NCBI RefSeq assembly: GCF_003402535.2
Contig: NZ_AP025170.1
Span: forward strand, 682,001 to 746,000
Source: Cupriavidus sp. P-10
GTDB taxonomy: Bacteria; Pseudomonadota; Gammaproteobacteria; Burkholderiales; Burkholderiaceae
Direction of reading: 5' to 3'
DNA: 64,000 nucleotides
Position numbers and translations under genes: made by a program. Below, piece after piece: positions 54,849 through 64,000 of this stretch. The notes below the pieces were generated by a model. That model made no database searches. It was not told where the DNA came from and saw only the letters and a list, made by a program, of their open reading frames with translations. Numbering within the stretch: the stretch's first letter is position 1; each line of letters begins with the position of its first letter.

Positions 54849-56120
54849 ATGCAGCCCATGACAACTACCACTTCTACTGCCTTGTCTTCGGCCCCCGCGC
54901 CAACACAACAAGCTGACGCCCGCTGGCGCGTGCTGGCCGTATTCTCGCTGGGCTTTCTGGTTTCTTATGTGTTCCGGGGCGTCAACCTGGGCTTCGCGCC
55001 GCACCTGACGCGCGAGCTGGGGCTCAATGCCGGCGACCTCGGCCTGCTCACCAGTTTCTATTTCCTCGGCTTTGCCTGTGCCCAGCTGCCGGCCGGCATC
55101 CTGCTGGACCGTTTCGGCCCGCGCCGCACCGAGGCGGCGATGCTGCTGGTGGCGGTAGCCGGCTCGCTGGTGTTCGCGCTGGCGCCGGGCATGGCCGGGC
55201 TGGCCGCCGGCCGGCTGCTGGTCGGCGTGGGCGTGTCGGTGTGCCTGGGTGCCGCCATCCAGGCGCTGTCGATGTGGTTCCCGCTGTCGCGCATGCCGCT
55301 GCTCAACGGCGTGGTGATGGCGATCGGCGGGCTCGGTGCGGTGCTGGTCGGCACGCCGCTGTCGTGGCTGCTGTCGCTGACGGACTGGCGCACGATCAGC
55401 GCCGGGCTGGCCTGCGTGTCGCTGGCGATGGCGGTGCTGCTGTGGTTCGGCGTGCCCGACAAGCCGCGCGCCGGCAAGGAAAGCCTGCGCGAGCAACTGC
55501 GCGGCACGCGCCAGATCCTGGGCAGCGAGCGCTTCTGGCGCGTGGTGCCGCTGACGCTGCTCAACCAGGGCGTGTTCCTGGCGGTGCAGACGCTTTGGGT
55601 CGGTGCCTTCCTGCGCGATGTGTCGGGCTTCGATCCGGCCACCAGCGCGCGGCTGGTCTCGGTGATCGGCTTTGCGATGATGGCGGGCTGCGTCGGCTCG
55701 GGCTGGGCGGCGCGCCACCTGGAACGCATCGGCGTGAGCCTGTACGCCTTTGCCGGCATCGGCATGACCGGGTTTATCGTGGTGCAGGGGTTGCTGATGG
55801 CACAGGTGCCACTGCCGCCGGCGCTGCTGTGGGCGGCTTACGGTGTGTTCGGTTCCAGCGGCATCCTGACCTATGCGGTGCTGGCGCGCAGCTTCCCGGA
55901 CGCGCTGATCGGCCGGGCCACCACGGCGCTGACGCTGACAGTGTTCCTGGCCACCTTTGCGTGCCAGGTAGGGGTTGGGTTGGTGCTGGACCTGTGGCCG
56001 TCGAGTGCAGGCCATTATCCGAAGGCGGCCCACCTGACGGCGTGGGCGGGGCTGGTTGGGCTGCAGGTGCTGGCTGCGGTCTGGTATCTGATGGGGGCGC
56101 GCCGCGCGCCGGCCCGCTAG
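54849..56120 (+). CDS. MFS transporter (CynX/NimT or YbfB-like group)
   Basis: A 423-residue twelve-helix carrier. The first loop motif LAFGFAPHLTRELG-type (here NLGFAPHLTRELGL) and the LLDRFGPRRTEAAMLL loop between helices 2 and 3 are MFS hallmarks. The start ATG 54849 was chosen because GGGGACGACA precedes it; an upstream in-frame start at 54813 is possible. Divergent from a GcvA-like LysR gene. Its TAG stop shares a CTAG with the TAG stop of the convergent TPM gene. Substrate unknown. Confidence 0.83.
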   Translation: MQPMTTTTSTALSSAPAPTQQADARWRVLAVFSLGFLVSYVFRGVNLGFAPHLTRELGLNAGDLGLLTSFYFLGFACAQLPAGILLDRFGPRRTEAAMLLVAVAGSLVFALAPGMAGLAAGRLLVGVGVSVCLGAAIQALSMWFPLSRMPLLNGVVMAIGGLGAVLVGTPLSWLLSLTDWRTISAGLACVSLAMAVLLWFGVPDKPRAGKESLREQLRGTRQILGSERFWRVVPLTLLNQGVFLAVQTLWVGAFLRDVSGFDPATSARLVSVIGFAMMAGCVGSGWAARHLERIGVSLYAFAGIGMTGFIVVQGLLMAQVPLPPALLWAAYGVFGSSGILTYAVLARSFPDALIGRATTALTLTVFLATFACQVGVGLVLDLWPSSAGHYPKAAHLTAWAGLVGLQVLAAVWYLMGARRAPAR

Positions 56121-56620
56121 ATCACCATCGGCCGGTCATCCAGCTCATTGGGGTTGTGCCCGCCGTCCGACGGGAAATGGGTAGCCAGCAACTCATGGAC
56201 GCGTGCCACCGTGGCCAGCACCGGTGCCACCGACAGGTCCTGCTTCAGCCCGTGTGCCAGCTCATCGCACAGTTCGCGCCAGATGGATGGCCCCACGCTG
56301 GCGTCGATGCCGCGGTCGGCCAGCAGTTCGACCGCGTGGTCGGCCAGGTTGATGTAGAGCAGCACGCCGGTATGGTCGGCGGTATTCCAGACTTCGAGCG
56401 CGCCGAACAGGAAGCGGGCGCGCTCGCGCGGGGTCACGCCGGCCCAGGCGTGGCCCATCGGCAGGCTGGCTTCGATGACCACGCGGATCTCGCCGCGATG
56501 GCGCGCCTCGCCGGCATGCACCGCAGCATGGAGCTGCTGCTGGGCCTCGGGCGGGAAGTGCTTGCGCGCGGTGCCGGCGGTGGTGGCGAGATGGTGCAGG
56601 GCACGTCGGAGATGGGGCAT
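56117..56620 (-). CDS. TPM-domain protein (small, cytoplasmic-looking)
   Basis: A 167-residue protein containing a TPM domain: EIRVVIEASLPMGHAW, VWNTADHTGVLLYINLADHA, VELLADRGIDASVG and the acidic end. It lacks a signal peptide and membrane segments. TPM domains occur in membrane-linked proteins of unclear enzymatic role (a plant homologue acts in photosystem II repair). It is 16 bases downstream of the larger TPM gene and belongs to the LemA-TPM-TPM operon, a common bacterial trio. Confidence 0.85.
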   Translation of the reverse strand: MPHLRRALHHLATTAGTARKHFPPEAQQQLHAAVHAGEARHRGEIRVVIEASLPMGHAWAGVTPRERARFLFGALEVWNTADHTGVLLYINLADHAVELLADRGIDASVGPSIWRELCDELAHGLKQDLSVAPVLATVARVHELLATHFPSDGGHNPNELDDRPMVI

Positions 56621-56636
56621 GGTCGTCGCTTATCTG

Positions 56637-57509
56637 TTACCAGTTGCCGGATGCGCCGCCGCCATCGAAGCCGCCGCCGCCTCCGCCGCTGAAGCCGCCG
56701 CCACCTCCGCCGCCGCCGCCGAATCCTCCGCCACCAAAGCCTCCGCTGCGCCGGCCCCAATCCTGCCCCATGCCATAGCCGCCCAGCCCACCCAGGCCGC
56801 CGGCGATCACGTCACGGCCGCGCCCGGTGGTGACGATCTGCGGCCCGCGCGAGCGCAGCATGGCGCCGATAAAGAAGAACAGGATGATCGCCAGCGGGAA
56901 CAGCACCGGCAGCCAGTCGTCCAGCCCGGAGGCCTGCTGCGCCTTGCGCGGCTGCGGGCCGGCCAGGCCTTCCTTGTCGATGGTGGCCTGGATGGCGGAG
57001 ATGCCGGCCGCCAGCCCGCCGTAGAAATCGTTCTGGCGGAAGTGCGGCGCCATCACGTCCTGCAGGATGCGCTTGGACATGGCATCGGTCAGCGACCCCT
57101 GCACGCCGCGGCCGACCTCAAGCCGCATCTTGCGCAGGCCGGGCGGGTTGTCCTTGGCGATCAGCACGATCACGCCGTCGTCGATGCCCTTGCGCCCGGC
57201 ACGCCAGGCGTCGGCCACGCGGATGCTGTAGGCGTCGATCGGCTCGGGATCGGTGGTCGGCACCATCAGCACGAAGATCTGGCTGCCGCGCTGCTGCTCG
57301 TATTCGCCCAGCACGTTTTCCAGGGCGGTGCGCTGCTGCGAGGTCAGCGTGCCGGTCAGGTCGGTGACGCGCTGGGTCAGCGGCGGCACCGGGACAAAGC
57401 CGTCGGCCGCCAGTGCCGGCGCGCACAGCCATGCCGCCAGCCACAGCAGCAGCGCGGCGAAGGCCGGCCGCCACGCGGACGGCCGCGGCATCGGGCTGGT
57501 CAGGCGCAT
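56637..57509 (-). CDS. YgcG-like TPM-domain membrane protein with Gly-rich tail
   Basis: A 290-residue exported protein: signal peptide ending near ALAADG (residue about 35), a periplasmic TPM domain (about 45-165; RVTDLTGTLTSQQRTALENV, IDDGVIVLIAKDNPPG, EVGRGVQGSLTDAMS), a membrane helix about residues 190-208, and a C-terminal tail of about 45 residues almost entirely Gly and Ser/Phe. The Gly tail is encoded by GGC/GGT-rich sequence at 56650-56750. It lies 10 bases downstream of lemA. The trio LemA-TPM-TPM is linked to envelope stress in other bacteria (known), function otherwise unclear. Confidence 0.9.
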   Translation of the reverse strand: MRLTSPMPRPSAWRPAFAALLLWLAAWLCAPALAADGFVPVPPLTQRVTDLTGTLTSQQRTALENVLGEYEQQRGSQIFVLMVPTTDPEPIDAYSIRVADAWRAGRKGIDDGVIVLIAKDNPPGLRKMRLEVGRGVQGSLTDAMSKRILQDVMAPHFRQNDFYGGLAAGISAIQATIDKEGLAGPQPRKAQQASGLDDWLPVLFPLAIILFFFIGAMLRSRGPQIVTTGRGRDVIAGGLGGLGGYGMGQDWGRRSGGFGGGGFGGGGGGGGGFSGGGGGGFDGGGASGNW

Positions 57510-57519
57510 GGCCGCTGCC

Positions 57520-58146
57520 TCAGAACTTGACCGCGGGGGGCGTCGAGATGGCCTTCTCGTTTTCCACCGTGAATGAAGGCTTGACCGGGTACTTGAAGAT
57601 CATCGCGGTCAGGTTGGTGGGGAAGCTGCGCGCCAGGATGTTGAAGTCCTGCACCGCGGCGATATAGCGCTGGCGCGCCACGGTGATGCGGTTCTCGGTG
57701 CCCTCCAGCTGCGACTGCAGGTCGCGGAAAGAGGCGTCGGCCTTCAGTTGCGGGTAGTTCTCGGACACCGCCAGCAGGCGCGACAGCGCGCTGGACAGTT
57801 CGCCCTGCGCCTGCTGGAAGCGCTTGAATGCTTCCGGGTCGTTCAGGGTCTCGGGCGAGACCTGGATGCTGGTGGCGGCGGCGCGCGCCTTGGTCACCGC
57901 TTCGAGCGTCTCGCGCTCGTGCGTGGCATAGCCCTTGACGGTGTTGACCAGGTTGGGGATCAGGTCGGCGCGGCGCTGGTACTGGTTGATGACCTCGCCC
58001 CAGGCCGCCTTGACTGCCTCGTCCTTGGACTGGAAGTCGTTATAGCCGCAGGCGGTCAGCAGGCTGGCCATGGCCGCCAGCAGCAGCCAGCGCAGCACGG
58101 ACAGCGGCGAGCGCAGTGGCAAAGGCAGGGAGGAAGAAGCGCGCAT
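57520..58146 (-). CDS. lemA: LemA-family lipoprotein
   Basis: A 208-residue LemA protein. The N-terminus ends in a lipobox LLTAC with Cys33, so it is probably lipidated, unlike many LemA proteins that have a simple helix anchor. The coiled-coil LemA domain includes QYQRRADLIPNLVNTVKGYA, ENYPQLKADASFRDLQSQLE and the RYIAAVQDFN segment. ATG 58146 was chosen because GGAG lies eight bases upstream; ATGs at 58170 and 58206 extend into sequence with no ribosome site. First gene of the LemA-TPM-TPM operon. Confidence 0.92.
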   Translation of the reverse strand: MRASSSLPLPLRSPLSVLRWLLLAAMASLLTACGYNDFQSKDEAVKAAWGEVINQYQRRADLIPNLVNTVKGYATHERETLEAVTKARAAATSIQVSPETLNDPEAFKRFQQAQGELSSALSRLLAVSENYPQLKADASFRDLQSQLEGTENRITVARQRYIAAVQDFNILARSFPTNLTAMIFKYPVKPSFTVENEKAISTPPAVKF

Positions 58147-58275
58147 CGTGGGGCTCCGCAGGTTAGGCATGATGGCATGGACAAGCGAATCCCAAGTGTA
58201 GCGCACCGCCTTTCTGACAGGTGACGGCCAGGCGACGGCCAGGCGACGCCCGGCGCGTCGCCTGCCGGCGTGGCC

Positions 58276-59568
58276 TCAGGCCGCCGCGAACGCCTTGCGC
58301 GCGGCGTCGAAGGTGGCGCCCAGGATGGCGTCGTCGTGCTGTGCCGAGACAAAGCCGGCCTCGAACGCCGACGGCGCCAGGTAGACGCCGTTGTCCAGCA
58401 TGGCATGGAAGAAGCGGTTGAAGCGCGCGGTGTCGCTCTTGGTCACTTCGGCAAAGCTGCCAGGCACGCCTTCGCGGAAATACAGGCCGAACATGCCGCC
58501 GATGGCATCCGCGGCGAACGGTACGCCGGCCGCCCGCGCGGCTTCGGCCAGGCCGTCGGCCAGCTTGCGGGTTTGCGCCGCCAGCTTGTCGTAGAAGCCG
58601 GGCGCCTGGATCAGCTTGAGCGTGGTCAGGCCGGCGGCCACCGCCAGCGGGTTGCCCGAGAGCGTGCCGGCCTGGTAGACGCCGCCCAGCGGCGCCAGCT
58701 TTGCCATGATGTCGCGCCGCCCGCCGAAAGCCGCCGCCGGCATGCCGCCGCCAATGACCTTGCCCAGGCAGGTCATGTCCGGGCGAATGCCGTAATAGGC
58801 CTGCGCGCCGCCCAGGGCCACGCGGAAGCCAGTCATCACTTCGTCGAAGATCAGCACCGCGCCGTCGCGGCTGCACAGCTCGCGCATGGCTTTCAGGAAG
58901 GCGTCGCTGGCGCGCACCAGGTTCATGTTGCCGGCCACCGGCTCGACGATCACCGCGGCGATCTCGCCGGCGTGCCTGGCGAAGGCCTGCTCCAGCTGCT
59001 CGACGTTGTTGTACTCCAGCACCATGGTGTGGCGCGTCACGTCGGCCGGCACGCCCGCCGAGGAGGGCGCGTTCTGCGTGGTGTCGGCAAAGGTCAGCAG
59101 GCCCGAGCCGGCCTTGACCAGCAGGCTGTCGGCATGGCCGTGGTAGCAGCCCTCGAACTTGATGATCAGGTCGCGGCCGGTAAAGCCGCGCGCCAGGCGC
59201 AGCGCGCTCATGGTGGCCTCGGTGCCGGAAGACACCAGCCGCACCTGCTCGATCGATGGCACCAGCTTGCAGATTTCTTCGGCCATGGTGATCTCGCCCT
59301 CGGTGGGCGCGCCGAACGAAAAGCTCTGGGCGCAGGTTTCCTGTACCGCGCGCACCACTTCAGGGTGGGCATGGCCAACGATCATCGGGCCCCAGGAGCC
59401 GATGTAGTCGATATAGCGCTGGCCGTCGGCATCCCACATATAGGCTCCCTCGGCGCGCGTAATAAAGCGCGGCGTGCCGCCCACCGAGCGGAAGGCGCGC
59501 ACGGGGGAGTTGACGCCGCCGGGAATGGTCTGCTGGGCGCGGTCGAAGAGCTGCTGGTTACGGGACAT
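58276..59568 (-). CDS. hemL: Glutamate-1-semialdehyde 2,1-aminomutase
   Basis: A 430-residue class III aminotransferase-fold enzyme that converts glutamate-1-semialdehyde to 5-aminolevulinate in haem synthesis. Hallmarks: [16 protein letters not shown], the cofactor region [25 protein letters not shown] ([14 protein letters not shown]), [13 protein letters not shown] and the PLP lysine in [17 protein letters not shown] 59568 gives the normal N-terminus [12 protein letters not shown]; the frame extends further to 59655 without support. It is divergent from the rubredoxin gene, an arrangement common in beta-proteobacteria. The LemA operon follows in the same direction after 129 bases. Confidence 0.97.
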   Translation of the reverse strand: MSRNQQLFDRAQQTIPGGVNSPVRAFRSVGGTPRFITRAEGAYMWDADGQRYIDYIGSWGPMIVGHAHPEVVRAVQETCAQSFSFGAPTEGEITMAEEICKLVPSIEQVRLVSSGTEATMSALRLARGFTGRDLIIKFEGCYHGHADSLLVKAGSGLLTFADTTQNAPSSAGVPADVTRHTMVLEYNNVEQLEQAFARHAGEIAAVIVEPVAGNMNLVRASDAFLKAMRELCSRDGAVLIFDEVMTGFRVALGGAQAYYGIRPDMTCLGKVIGGGMPAAAFGGRRDIMAKLAPLGGVYQAGTLSGNPLAVAAGLTTLKLIQAPGFYDKLAAQTRKLADGLAEAARAAGVPFAADAIGGMFGLYFREGVPGSFAEVTKSDTARFNRFFHAMLDNGVYLAPSAFEAGFVSAQHDDAILGATFDAARKAFAAA

Positions 59569-59795
59569 GGCGTTGAGTGGAATCAAGGACTGCTGGGAAC
59601 GTGGCGGCGCGGCCGGACAGTCCGTAGACATGCAGGCAATACCGATGAACTTCACGGCAATTGCCTGTCAATCCGGCGCTAACATGCGCGAACACGGCGG
59701 AACTGGCACGATTCTGGCTGCCGCCGGCTGGCGCGGGCGGCACGGTTTCGGTACCATCTGCGCTGGATTTTAATGGAGAGTGGCCAGAGCCTGTT

Positions 59796-59966
59796 ATGGA
59801 ATACAAGACTTGGATGTGCCTGATCTGCGGCTGGATCTACGACGAAGCCGCAGGCGCGCCGGAAGACGGCATCGCCCCGGGAACCCGGTGGGAAGACGTG
59901 CCCATCAACTGGACCTGCCCGGAATGCGGCGCGCGCAAGGAAGATTTTGAAATGGTGGCCATCTGA
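59796..59966 (+). CDS. rubA: Rubredoxin
   Basis: A 56-residue electron carrier with the two iron-binding pairs Cys8/Cys11 ([11 protein letters not shown]) and Cys41/Cys44 ([14 protein letters not shown]). The spacing and aromatic residues are typical of the AlkG2-type rubredoxins. ATG 59796 lies in-frame after TTAATGGAGAGT; other frames upstream lack support. Its position between hemL and pilG is conserved in many Burkholderiales, with no clear functional link to either. Confidence 0.95.
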   Translation: MEYKTWMCLICGWIYDEAAGAPEDGIAPGTRWEDVPINWTCPECGARKEDFEMVAI

Positions 59967-60339
59967 AGCTGGCCGCCTGAAGGCACGACGCCAGCTTGCG
60001 CGCCATCGAGGCTTCACAGAAAGCCGCCAGACTGGCAGCGCGCGTCGCGCCGATACGACAGAACGCCGGCAAGGGACCGCTGCCCCGGATTGACGGCCCA
60101 GCGGCGTCTTGTCACACTCTGTTGCAAATTATGTGGCCGTCCATCCGCCATTGGTAGGGAAGACGGCAGGCAGGTGCGGGGTCCACGCACCGCCGCTGCC
60201 GGGTCTGGCCCGGCCTTGAAGGGAAAGCAGAATTATTTGTCGGGGGTCCGTCGGGGCGCGCATGGGTCGCGCTGCTCCGCACGGGTGTTCTCTAGTGCTT
60301 GCCGGCGCGCCGCATGGTGTGGCCGGTCGCGGGAACAAC
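59967..60339. other. Intergenic region between rubredoxin and pilG
   Basis: About 370 bases without a supportable gene. It probably carries the pil-chp operon promoter; TTGTCA near 60109 and an AT-rich stretch at 60123-60132 are possible elements, but spacing is poor. No hairpin with a T-run was seen. Confidence 0.5.
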
Positions 60340-60828
60340 ATGCGGGTCGCTCAAACAGAAGAAAACCAGCGGGTCAATGCCGCCGGCGTCAGCGTTGCGG
60401 CGCCTGGCGTGCCAATGCCGGACACCATGGCGCACGCGCGCCGCAAGGTCCTGGTCATCGACGATTCCAGCACCATCCGCCGTACGGCGGAGATCTTCCT
60501 GTCGCAGGCGGGATACCAGGTGATGCTGGCCGAGGACGGCTTCGAGGCGCTGGCCAAGGTCGGCGAGCTGCATCCTGACCTGGTCTTCTGCGACATCCTG
60601 ATGCCCCGGCTGGACGGCTACCAGACCTGCTCCCTGATCAAGAAAAGCCCGCGCTTCCACACCATCCCCGTAATCATGCTGTCCTCGCGCGACGGCGTGT
60701 TCGACCGCTCGCGCGGGCGCCTGGTGGGAGCGCACGACCATCTTGCCAAGCCGTTCACCCGTGAAGCGCTGCTGCAGGCCGTGCAGGCCTGCCTGCCGGA
60801 CCACGGCGCCGCCTTGCCGGCATGCTGA
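60340..60828 (+). CDS. pilG: Twitching motility response regulator PilG
   Basis: A 162-residue single-domain CheY-like protein with a 35-residue N-terminal extension. The acidic pair Asp41-Asp42, the phospho-acceptor Asp85 (LVFCDILMPRLDGY), a conserved Ser/Thr (IMLSSRDG) and Lys (HLAKPFTRE) are in place. ATG 60340 after CGGGAACAAC was chosen; a shorter start at 60415 remains possible. PilG and PilH are the response regulators of the Pil-Chp chemosensory system that steers type IV pilus extension and retraction. First gene of pilGHIJ. Confidence 0.88.
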   Translation: MRVAQTEENQRVNAAGVSVAAPGVPMPDTMAHARRKVLVIDDSSTIRRTAEIFLSQAGYQVMLAEDGFEALAKVGELHPDLVFCDILMPRLDGYQTCSLIKKSPRFHTIPVIMLSSRDGVFDRSRGRLVGAHDHLAKPFTREALLQAVQACLPDHGAALPAC

Positions 60829-60855
60829 CGGCCTGAACGAATCGAAGGAAACCTC

Positions 60856-61227
60856 ATGACCGCCATCAACAAGATCCTGATCGTCGACGATTCCCCGACC
60901 GAAGCGCTGTTCATGTCCGACCTGCTCGGCAAGCGCGGCTTCAAGGTCTCGGTCGCCGGCAACAGCGACCAGGCCTTCGCGCGCCTGGAATCGGAAAATT
61001 TCGACCTGATCCTCATGGACGTGGTGATGCCCGGCCAGAACGGCTACCAGGCCACCCGCGCGATCAAGCGCGACGACCGCTTCAAGGACATCCCCGTGAT
61101 CATGTGCACCAGCAAGGGCCTGGACACCGACCGCATCTGGGGCATGCGCCAGGGCGCGTCGGACTACATCGTCAAGCCGGTGGACGGCGAGGAACTGCTG
61201 GGCAAGATCGCCGCGCTGTCGCACTGA
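60856..61227 (+). CDS. pilH: Twitching motility response regulator PilH
   Basis: A 123-residue CheY-like receiver. Asp11-Asp12 (ILIVDDSPTEAL), the phospho-acceptor Asp55 (LILMDVVMPGQNGYQ), IMCTSKG and the Lys of IVKPVDGEEL are all intact. ATG 60856 follows GAAGGAAACC. It lies 27 bases after pilG and 55 bases before pilI. In Pseudomonas aeruginosa PilH acts as the counter-regulator of PilG (known). Confidence 0.93.
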   Translation: MTAINKILIVDDSPTEALFMSDLLGKRGFKVSVAGNSDQAFARLESENFDLILMDVVMPGQNGYQATRAIKRDDRFKDIPVIMCTSKGLDTDRIWGMRQGASDYIVKPVDGEELLGKIAALSH

Positions 61228-61282
61228 GTTGCCAGCGCCAGCCGTACGGGATGCCACTGCCACCAGTACCGGGGACCGCCAC

Positions 61283-61843
61283 ATGAACGCGCCACGCCAA
61301 GACCTACGCGCCCGCCAGACCCGCCTGCAGGACTACCAGGCCATGCTGGCCCGGCGCCTGCGCGAGGCGCGCAGCCTGCCCGCCGCCGACAGCTACCTGG
61401 CGCTGCAGATCGGCACGCGCCACTGGCTGCTGCCGCTGGCCGAGACCGGCGAGGTGCTCGACATGCGCCAGCCCAGCCGCGTGCCGCTGACGCAGCCGTG
61501 GTACAGCGGGCTGGTCAATGCACGCGGCAGCCTGCTCGGCGTGATCGATTTCAGCCTGTTCTGCGGCGGCGCGCCGACGCCGGTGCAGCCTGGCAGCAAG
61601 CTGGTGGTGCTGTCGCGCCAGGTGGAGCGCGCCTGCGCGGTCCTGGTTACGCGCGTGGCGGGTTTGCGCCATGCCGCGGATTTGGGCCTGCCGCACGAAG
61701 AGGCGGCACAAGAACCAGGCGAAGCGCCGGCTTGGGAGGGCCAGCGCTTCGCGGATCGTGAGGGACGCGACTGGCAGGTGCTCAACGTGCGTGCGCTGCT
61801 GGAGGCGCCGGCGTTCCTGCAGGTGGGCCGCAGCGCGGCCTGA
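61283..61843 (+). CDS. pilI: CheW-like adaptor PilI
   Basis: A 186-residue CheW-domain protein: SYLALQIGTRHWLLPLAETG, the LVNARGSLLGVIDFSLF core strand region, and a C-terminal tail. It links the receptor PilJ to the histidine kinase ChpA. ATG 61283 follows GGGGACCGCC; the frame upstream to 61229 has no ribosome site. Slightly longer than Escherichia coli CheW because of about 30 N-terminal residues rich in Arg and Gln. Confidence 0.88.
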   Translation: MNAPRQDLRARQTRLQDYQAMLARRLREARSLPAADSYLALQIGTRHWLLPLAETGEVLDMRQPSRVPLTQPWYSGLVNARGSLLGVIDFSLFCGGAPTPVQPGSKLVVLSRQVERACAVLVTRVAGLRHAADLGLPHEEAAQEPGEAPAWEGQRFADREGRDWQVLNVRALLEAPAFLQVGRSAA

Positions 61844-61893
61844 GGCGGCGTGAACCACCCCACGCCGCAACCGGGCAGGAAATACCGGGCGCT

Positions 61894-61921
61894 ACAACCG
61901 GGCAATAACAACCAGGCAATA
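61894..61921 (+). repeat. 14-bp tandem repeat between pilI and pilJ
   Basis: ACAACCGGGCAATA (61894-61907) and ACAACCAGGCAATA (61908-61921) differ at one base. They are part of a 152-base gap rich in the ACCGGGC motif. Confidence 0.85.
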
Positions 61922-61995
61922 ACACGCGCGGGCCACGGGCTGGCGCACCCGGCACGAGCCGCCGGGCACAACAACGAATAACGGAAGAGGGTGCC

Positions 61996-64000
61996 ATGGG
62001 TTTCAAGAAATTCAGCCTGGGCCGGCGTACGCCGGCAGCCGACGCCGCCGCTGCGGCCGCCCTTGGCGGCGGCCCGGAAGCCGCACCCGCCGCACCTGCC
62101 GCACCCGCGGCGCCCGCCGGCCTTGGTGCCACGCCGCTGGAGCACGTGTCGGCGTGGCTGGGGCGCATGCCGTTCTCGTCGCAGCAGCGGGCGCTGACGG
62201 TGGGCGTGGTGGTGTCGCTGGTGGCGCTGCTGGGCTCGGTGTACCTGGACAACCGCATCGCCAACAATGCCGCGGCGCAGATCGAGATCGCCGGCGACAT
62301 GCTGATGCACTCGCAGCGCCTGGGCAAGGCGGTGCCGGTGGCGTTGCTGGGCAATGCGCAGGCCTTCAAGCAGCTGCGCGAGTCCAAGGAAACGCTGGCG
62401 AACGACTTGAAGGCGTTGCAGGAAGGCAGCGACGAAAAACGCGTGCGCGCCACCAGTGGCGACGCCGGCCCGCTGCTGGAAGCCGCGATGACCTCGTGGA
62501 AGCGCTCCGAGAAGAGCGCGGCCGATGTGCTGGCGCAGCAGCCGGTGCTGACCACCATCGGCCAGACCCTGCAGGTCTTCAACGCCTCCAACCCCGAACT
62601 GCTGGAAGCCGCCGAGCAGGTGGCCGCGATCAAGCTGCAGTCCGGCGCCAATGCGCGCGAGGTGGCGGCGTCCGCGCAACTGGTGATGCTGACGCAGCGC
62701 CTGGGCAAGAACCTGAACGAGTTCCTGGCCGGTGAAGGCGTCAACCCCGAAACCGCGTTCCTGCTCGGCAAGGACACCAACACCTTCCGCGAGACGCTGG
62801 ACGGGCTCATGAACGGCAGCGAAGCGCTGCGCCTGGGCGCGGCCACCGATGACGAGACGCGCGGGTACCTGAAACAGCTGTCGCAGCGTTTCGACGCGGT
62901 CCAGAAGACCACCCAGACCATCCTGCAGAACCTGCCCGGCCTGATCGCCGCCAAGCGCGCGCAGCAGCAGATCTTCAACGACAACGAAGCGCTGCGCGGC
63001 GAGCTGTCGGCGCTGCAGCGCGCCTATGCAGAGTCGGCGCGCTTGCGCCCGGTGACGCTGGGCGCGACCGTGGTGTCGGCGCTGCTGACGCTGCTGTGCC
63101 TGGTCGGCCTGGCCGCGCTGTACCTGCGCGATTCGCGCATGCGGGCGCTGGAAGCCGAGGCGCGCGAACGCGAGGCCGAATCGCGCCGTCTCGACGAAAA
63201 GCGCAACAACGACAACACACAGAAGGCCATTCTGCAGCTGATGAACGAGTTGCAGGACATCGCCGACGGTGACCTGACGCGCCAGGCCACGGTGACCGAG
63301 GACATCACCGGCGCCATCGCTGACTCGGTCAACTACACCGTGGAAGAACTGCGCGAGCTGGTCGGCCGGGTGCAGCAGACCGCCGGCGAGGTGACGCAGG
63401 CCTCGGGCCAGGTGCACGCCACGTCGACCCAGCTGGTGTCGACCACCGAAGAGCAGTCGCGCCAGATCCGCCAGACCGGCGAATCGGTGGTGGAGATGGC
63501 GGACCGCATCACGCAGGTGTCGCGTGGCGCGGCCGAGTCGGCCAACGTGGCGCGCGCCTCGCTGTCCGCCGCCGAGCAGGGCCAGCAGGCGGTGCAGAAC
63601 GCCATCACCGGCATGAACGACATCCGCGAGCAGATCCAGGAGACCTCCAAGCGGATCAAGCGGCTGGGCGAGTCGTCGCAGGAGATCGGTGAAATCGTCG
63701 AGCTGATTTCCGACATTACCGAGCAGACCAACGTGCTGGCACTGAACGCCGCCATCCAGGCCGCATCGGCCGGCGAAGCCGGGCGCGGCTTCTCGGTGGT
63801 GGCTGAAGAAGTGCAGCGGCTGGCCGAACGCTCCGGCGAGGCTACCAAGCAGATCGGCGCGCTGATCCGCACCATCCAGACCGATACCCAGGACGCCGTG
63901 CACGCGATGGAGCGCAGCACGCAGGGCGTGGTCGAAGGCGCGCGGCTGTCGGACAACGCCGGCGCGGCGCTGGTCGAGATCGGCCGCGTGTCGCGCCAGC
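61996..64000 (+). CDS. pilJ: Twitching motility methyl-accepting chemoreceptor PilJ (3' partial)
   Basis: At least 668 codons, running off the right edge. After an Ala/Pro-rich stretch, a first membrane helix lies near residues 68-86, a long periplasmic helical sensor domain follows (PilJ-type, about 90-350), a second helix near residues 352-375, a HAMP region, and the start of the methyl-accepting domain with the highly conserved hairpin [23 protein letters not shown] 61996 is preceded by GGAAGAGGGTGCC. PilJ senses surface contact or chemical cues and signals through PilI and ChpA. Confidence 0.93.
   Translation, partial: MGFKKFSLGRRTPAADAAAAAALGGGPEAAPAAPAAPAAPAGLGATPLEHVSAWLGRMPFSSQQRALTVGVVVSLVALLGSVYLDNRIANNAAAQIEIAGDMLMHSQRLGKAVPVALLGNAQAFKQLRESKETLANDLKALQEGSDEKRVRATSGDAGPLLEAAMTSWKRSEKSAADVLAQQPVLTTIGQTLQVFNASNPELLEAAEQVAAIKLQSGANAREVAASAQLVMLTQRLGKNLNEFLAGEGVNPETAFLLGKDTNTFRETLDGLMNGSEALRLGAATDDETRGYLKQLSQRFDAVQKTTQTILQNLPGLIAAKRAQQQIFNDNEALRGELSALQRAYAESARLRPVTLGATVVSALLTLLCLVGLAALYLRDSRMRALEAEAREREAESRRLDEKRNNDNTQKAILQLMNELQDIADGDLTRQATVTEDITGAIADSVNYTVEELRELVGRVQQTAGEVTQASGQVHATSTQLVSTTEEQSRQIRQTGESVVEMADRITQVSRGAAESANVARASLSAAEQGQQAVQNAITGMNDIREQIQETSKRIKRLGESSQEIGEIVELISDITEQTNVLALNAAIQAASAGEAGRGFSVVAEEVQRLAERSGEATKQIGALIRTIQTDTQDAVHAMERSTQGVVEGARLSDNAGAALVEIGRVSRQ

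Noticed and set aside
61393..63903. 836-codon minus-strand frame opposite pilI/pilJ
   Set aside because: Antisense shadow of pilJ; Leu/Gly/His-rich low complexity, no family features.

Overview
The window is GC-rich, densely packed chromosomal DNA from a betaproteobacterium of the Burkholderiales, most likely a Cupriavidus or close Ralstonia relative. The reasons are the four Bug/TctC-type periplasmic receptors, the many LysR regulators beside catabolic operons, the Burkholderiales-style Tad pilus locus, the kdpFABC and groESL genes, and the hemL-rubA-pilGHIJ order. I found no rRNA, tRNA, CRISPR array, phage or insertion sequence. The genus call is inference from gene content.

Left part (1-26 kb): accessory catabolism. 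It opens with a 2-aminoethylphosphonate/phosphonoacetate cluster: an iron-dependent alcohol dehydrogenase (5' end outside the window), an organophosphate-antiporter-type MFS carrier, phosphonoacetaldehyde dehydrogenase (phnY), and, after a rearrangement scar and a Bug receptor, a Na/Pi cotransporter-type protein, phosphonoacetate hydrolase (phnA) and a divergent LysR regulator (phnR-like). The scar fuses 5'-truncated remnants of a LysR gene and an oligogalacturonate-lyase-like gene. Two LysR-controlled CoA/keto-acid clusters follow: acyl-CoA dehydrogenase, nitronate monooxygenase, Bug receptor and CaiB-type CoA transferase; then a BKACE enzyme, SDR, double carboxymuconolactone-decarboxylase-fold protein and MFS carrier, with a divergent Bug receptor, another LysR, and a TauD/TfdA dioxygenase-SDR-Bug unit.

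Middle (26-36 kb): potassium and stress. A 54-residue membrane ORF, kdpF, kdpA, kdpB and kdpC form an operon, followed by a TorF-type putative porin, a small zinc-ribbon ORF, groES-groEL under a consensus promoter with a perfect CIRCE operator, and a metallophosphoesterase. Three promoters here (before kdp, before the porin and after it) share 11-bp-spaced direct repeats of a TTTWNAYGC-like half-site, each 8-9 bp before a -10-like hexamer. This suggests one OmpR-family regulator, plausibly KdpE, controls all three.

Right part (36-64 kb): surface appendages and core genes. A 12.7-kb minus-strand Tad/Flp locus carries two Flp prepilins, prepilin peptidase, an unusual AAA+ ATPase, CpaB, secretin, a small lipoprotein, three TadE/G-type pseudopilin proteins, TadZ, TadA, TadB and TadC, and ends at a hairpin terminator. 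Next come a GT2 glycosyltransferase, a VpsR-like sigma-54 activator, a 1.3-kb gene-less stretch, a LysR/MFS divergent pair, two TPM-domain proteins with LemA, hemL, rubredoxin, and the type IV pilus chemosensory genes pilG, pilH, pilI and pilJ (cut by the window end).
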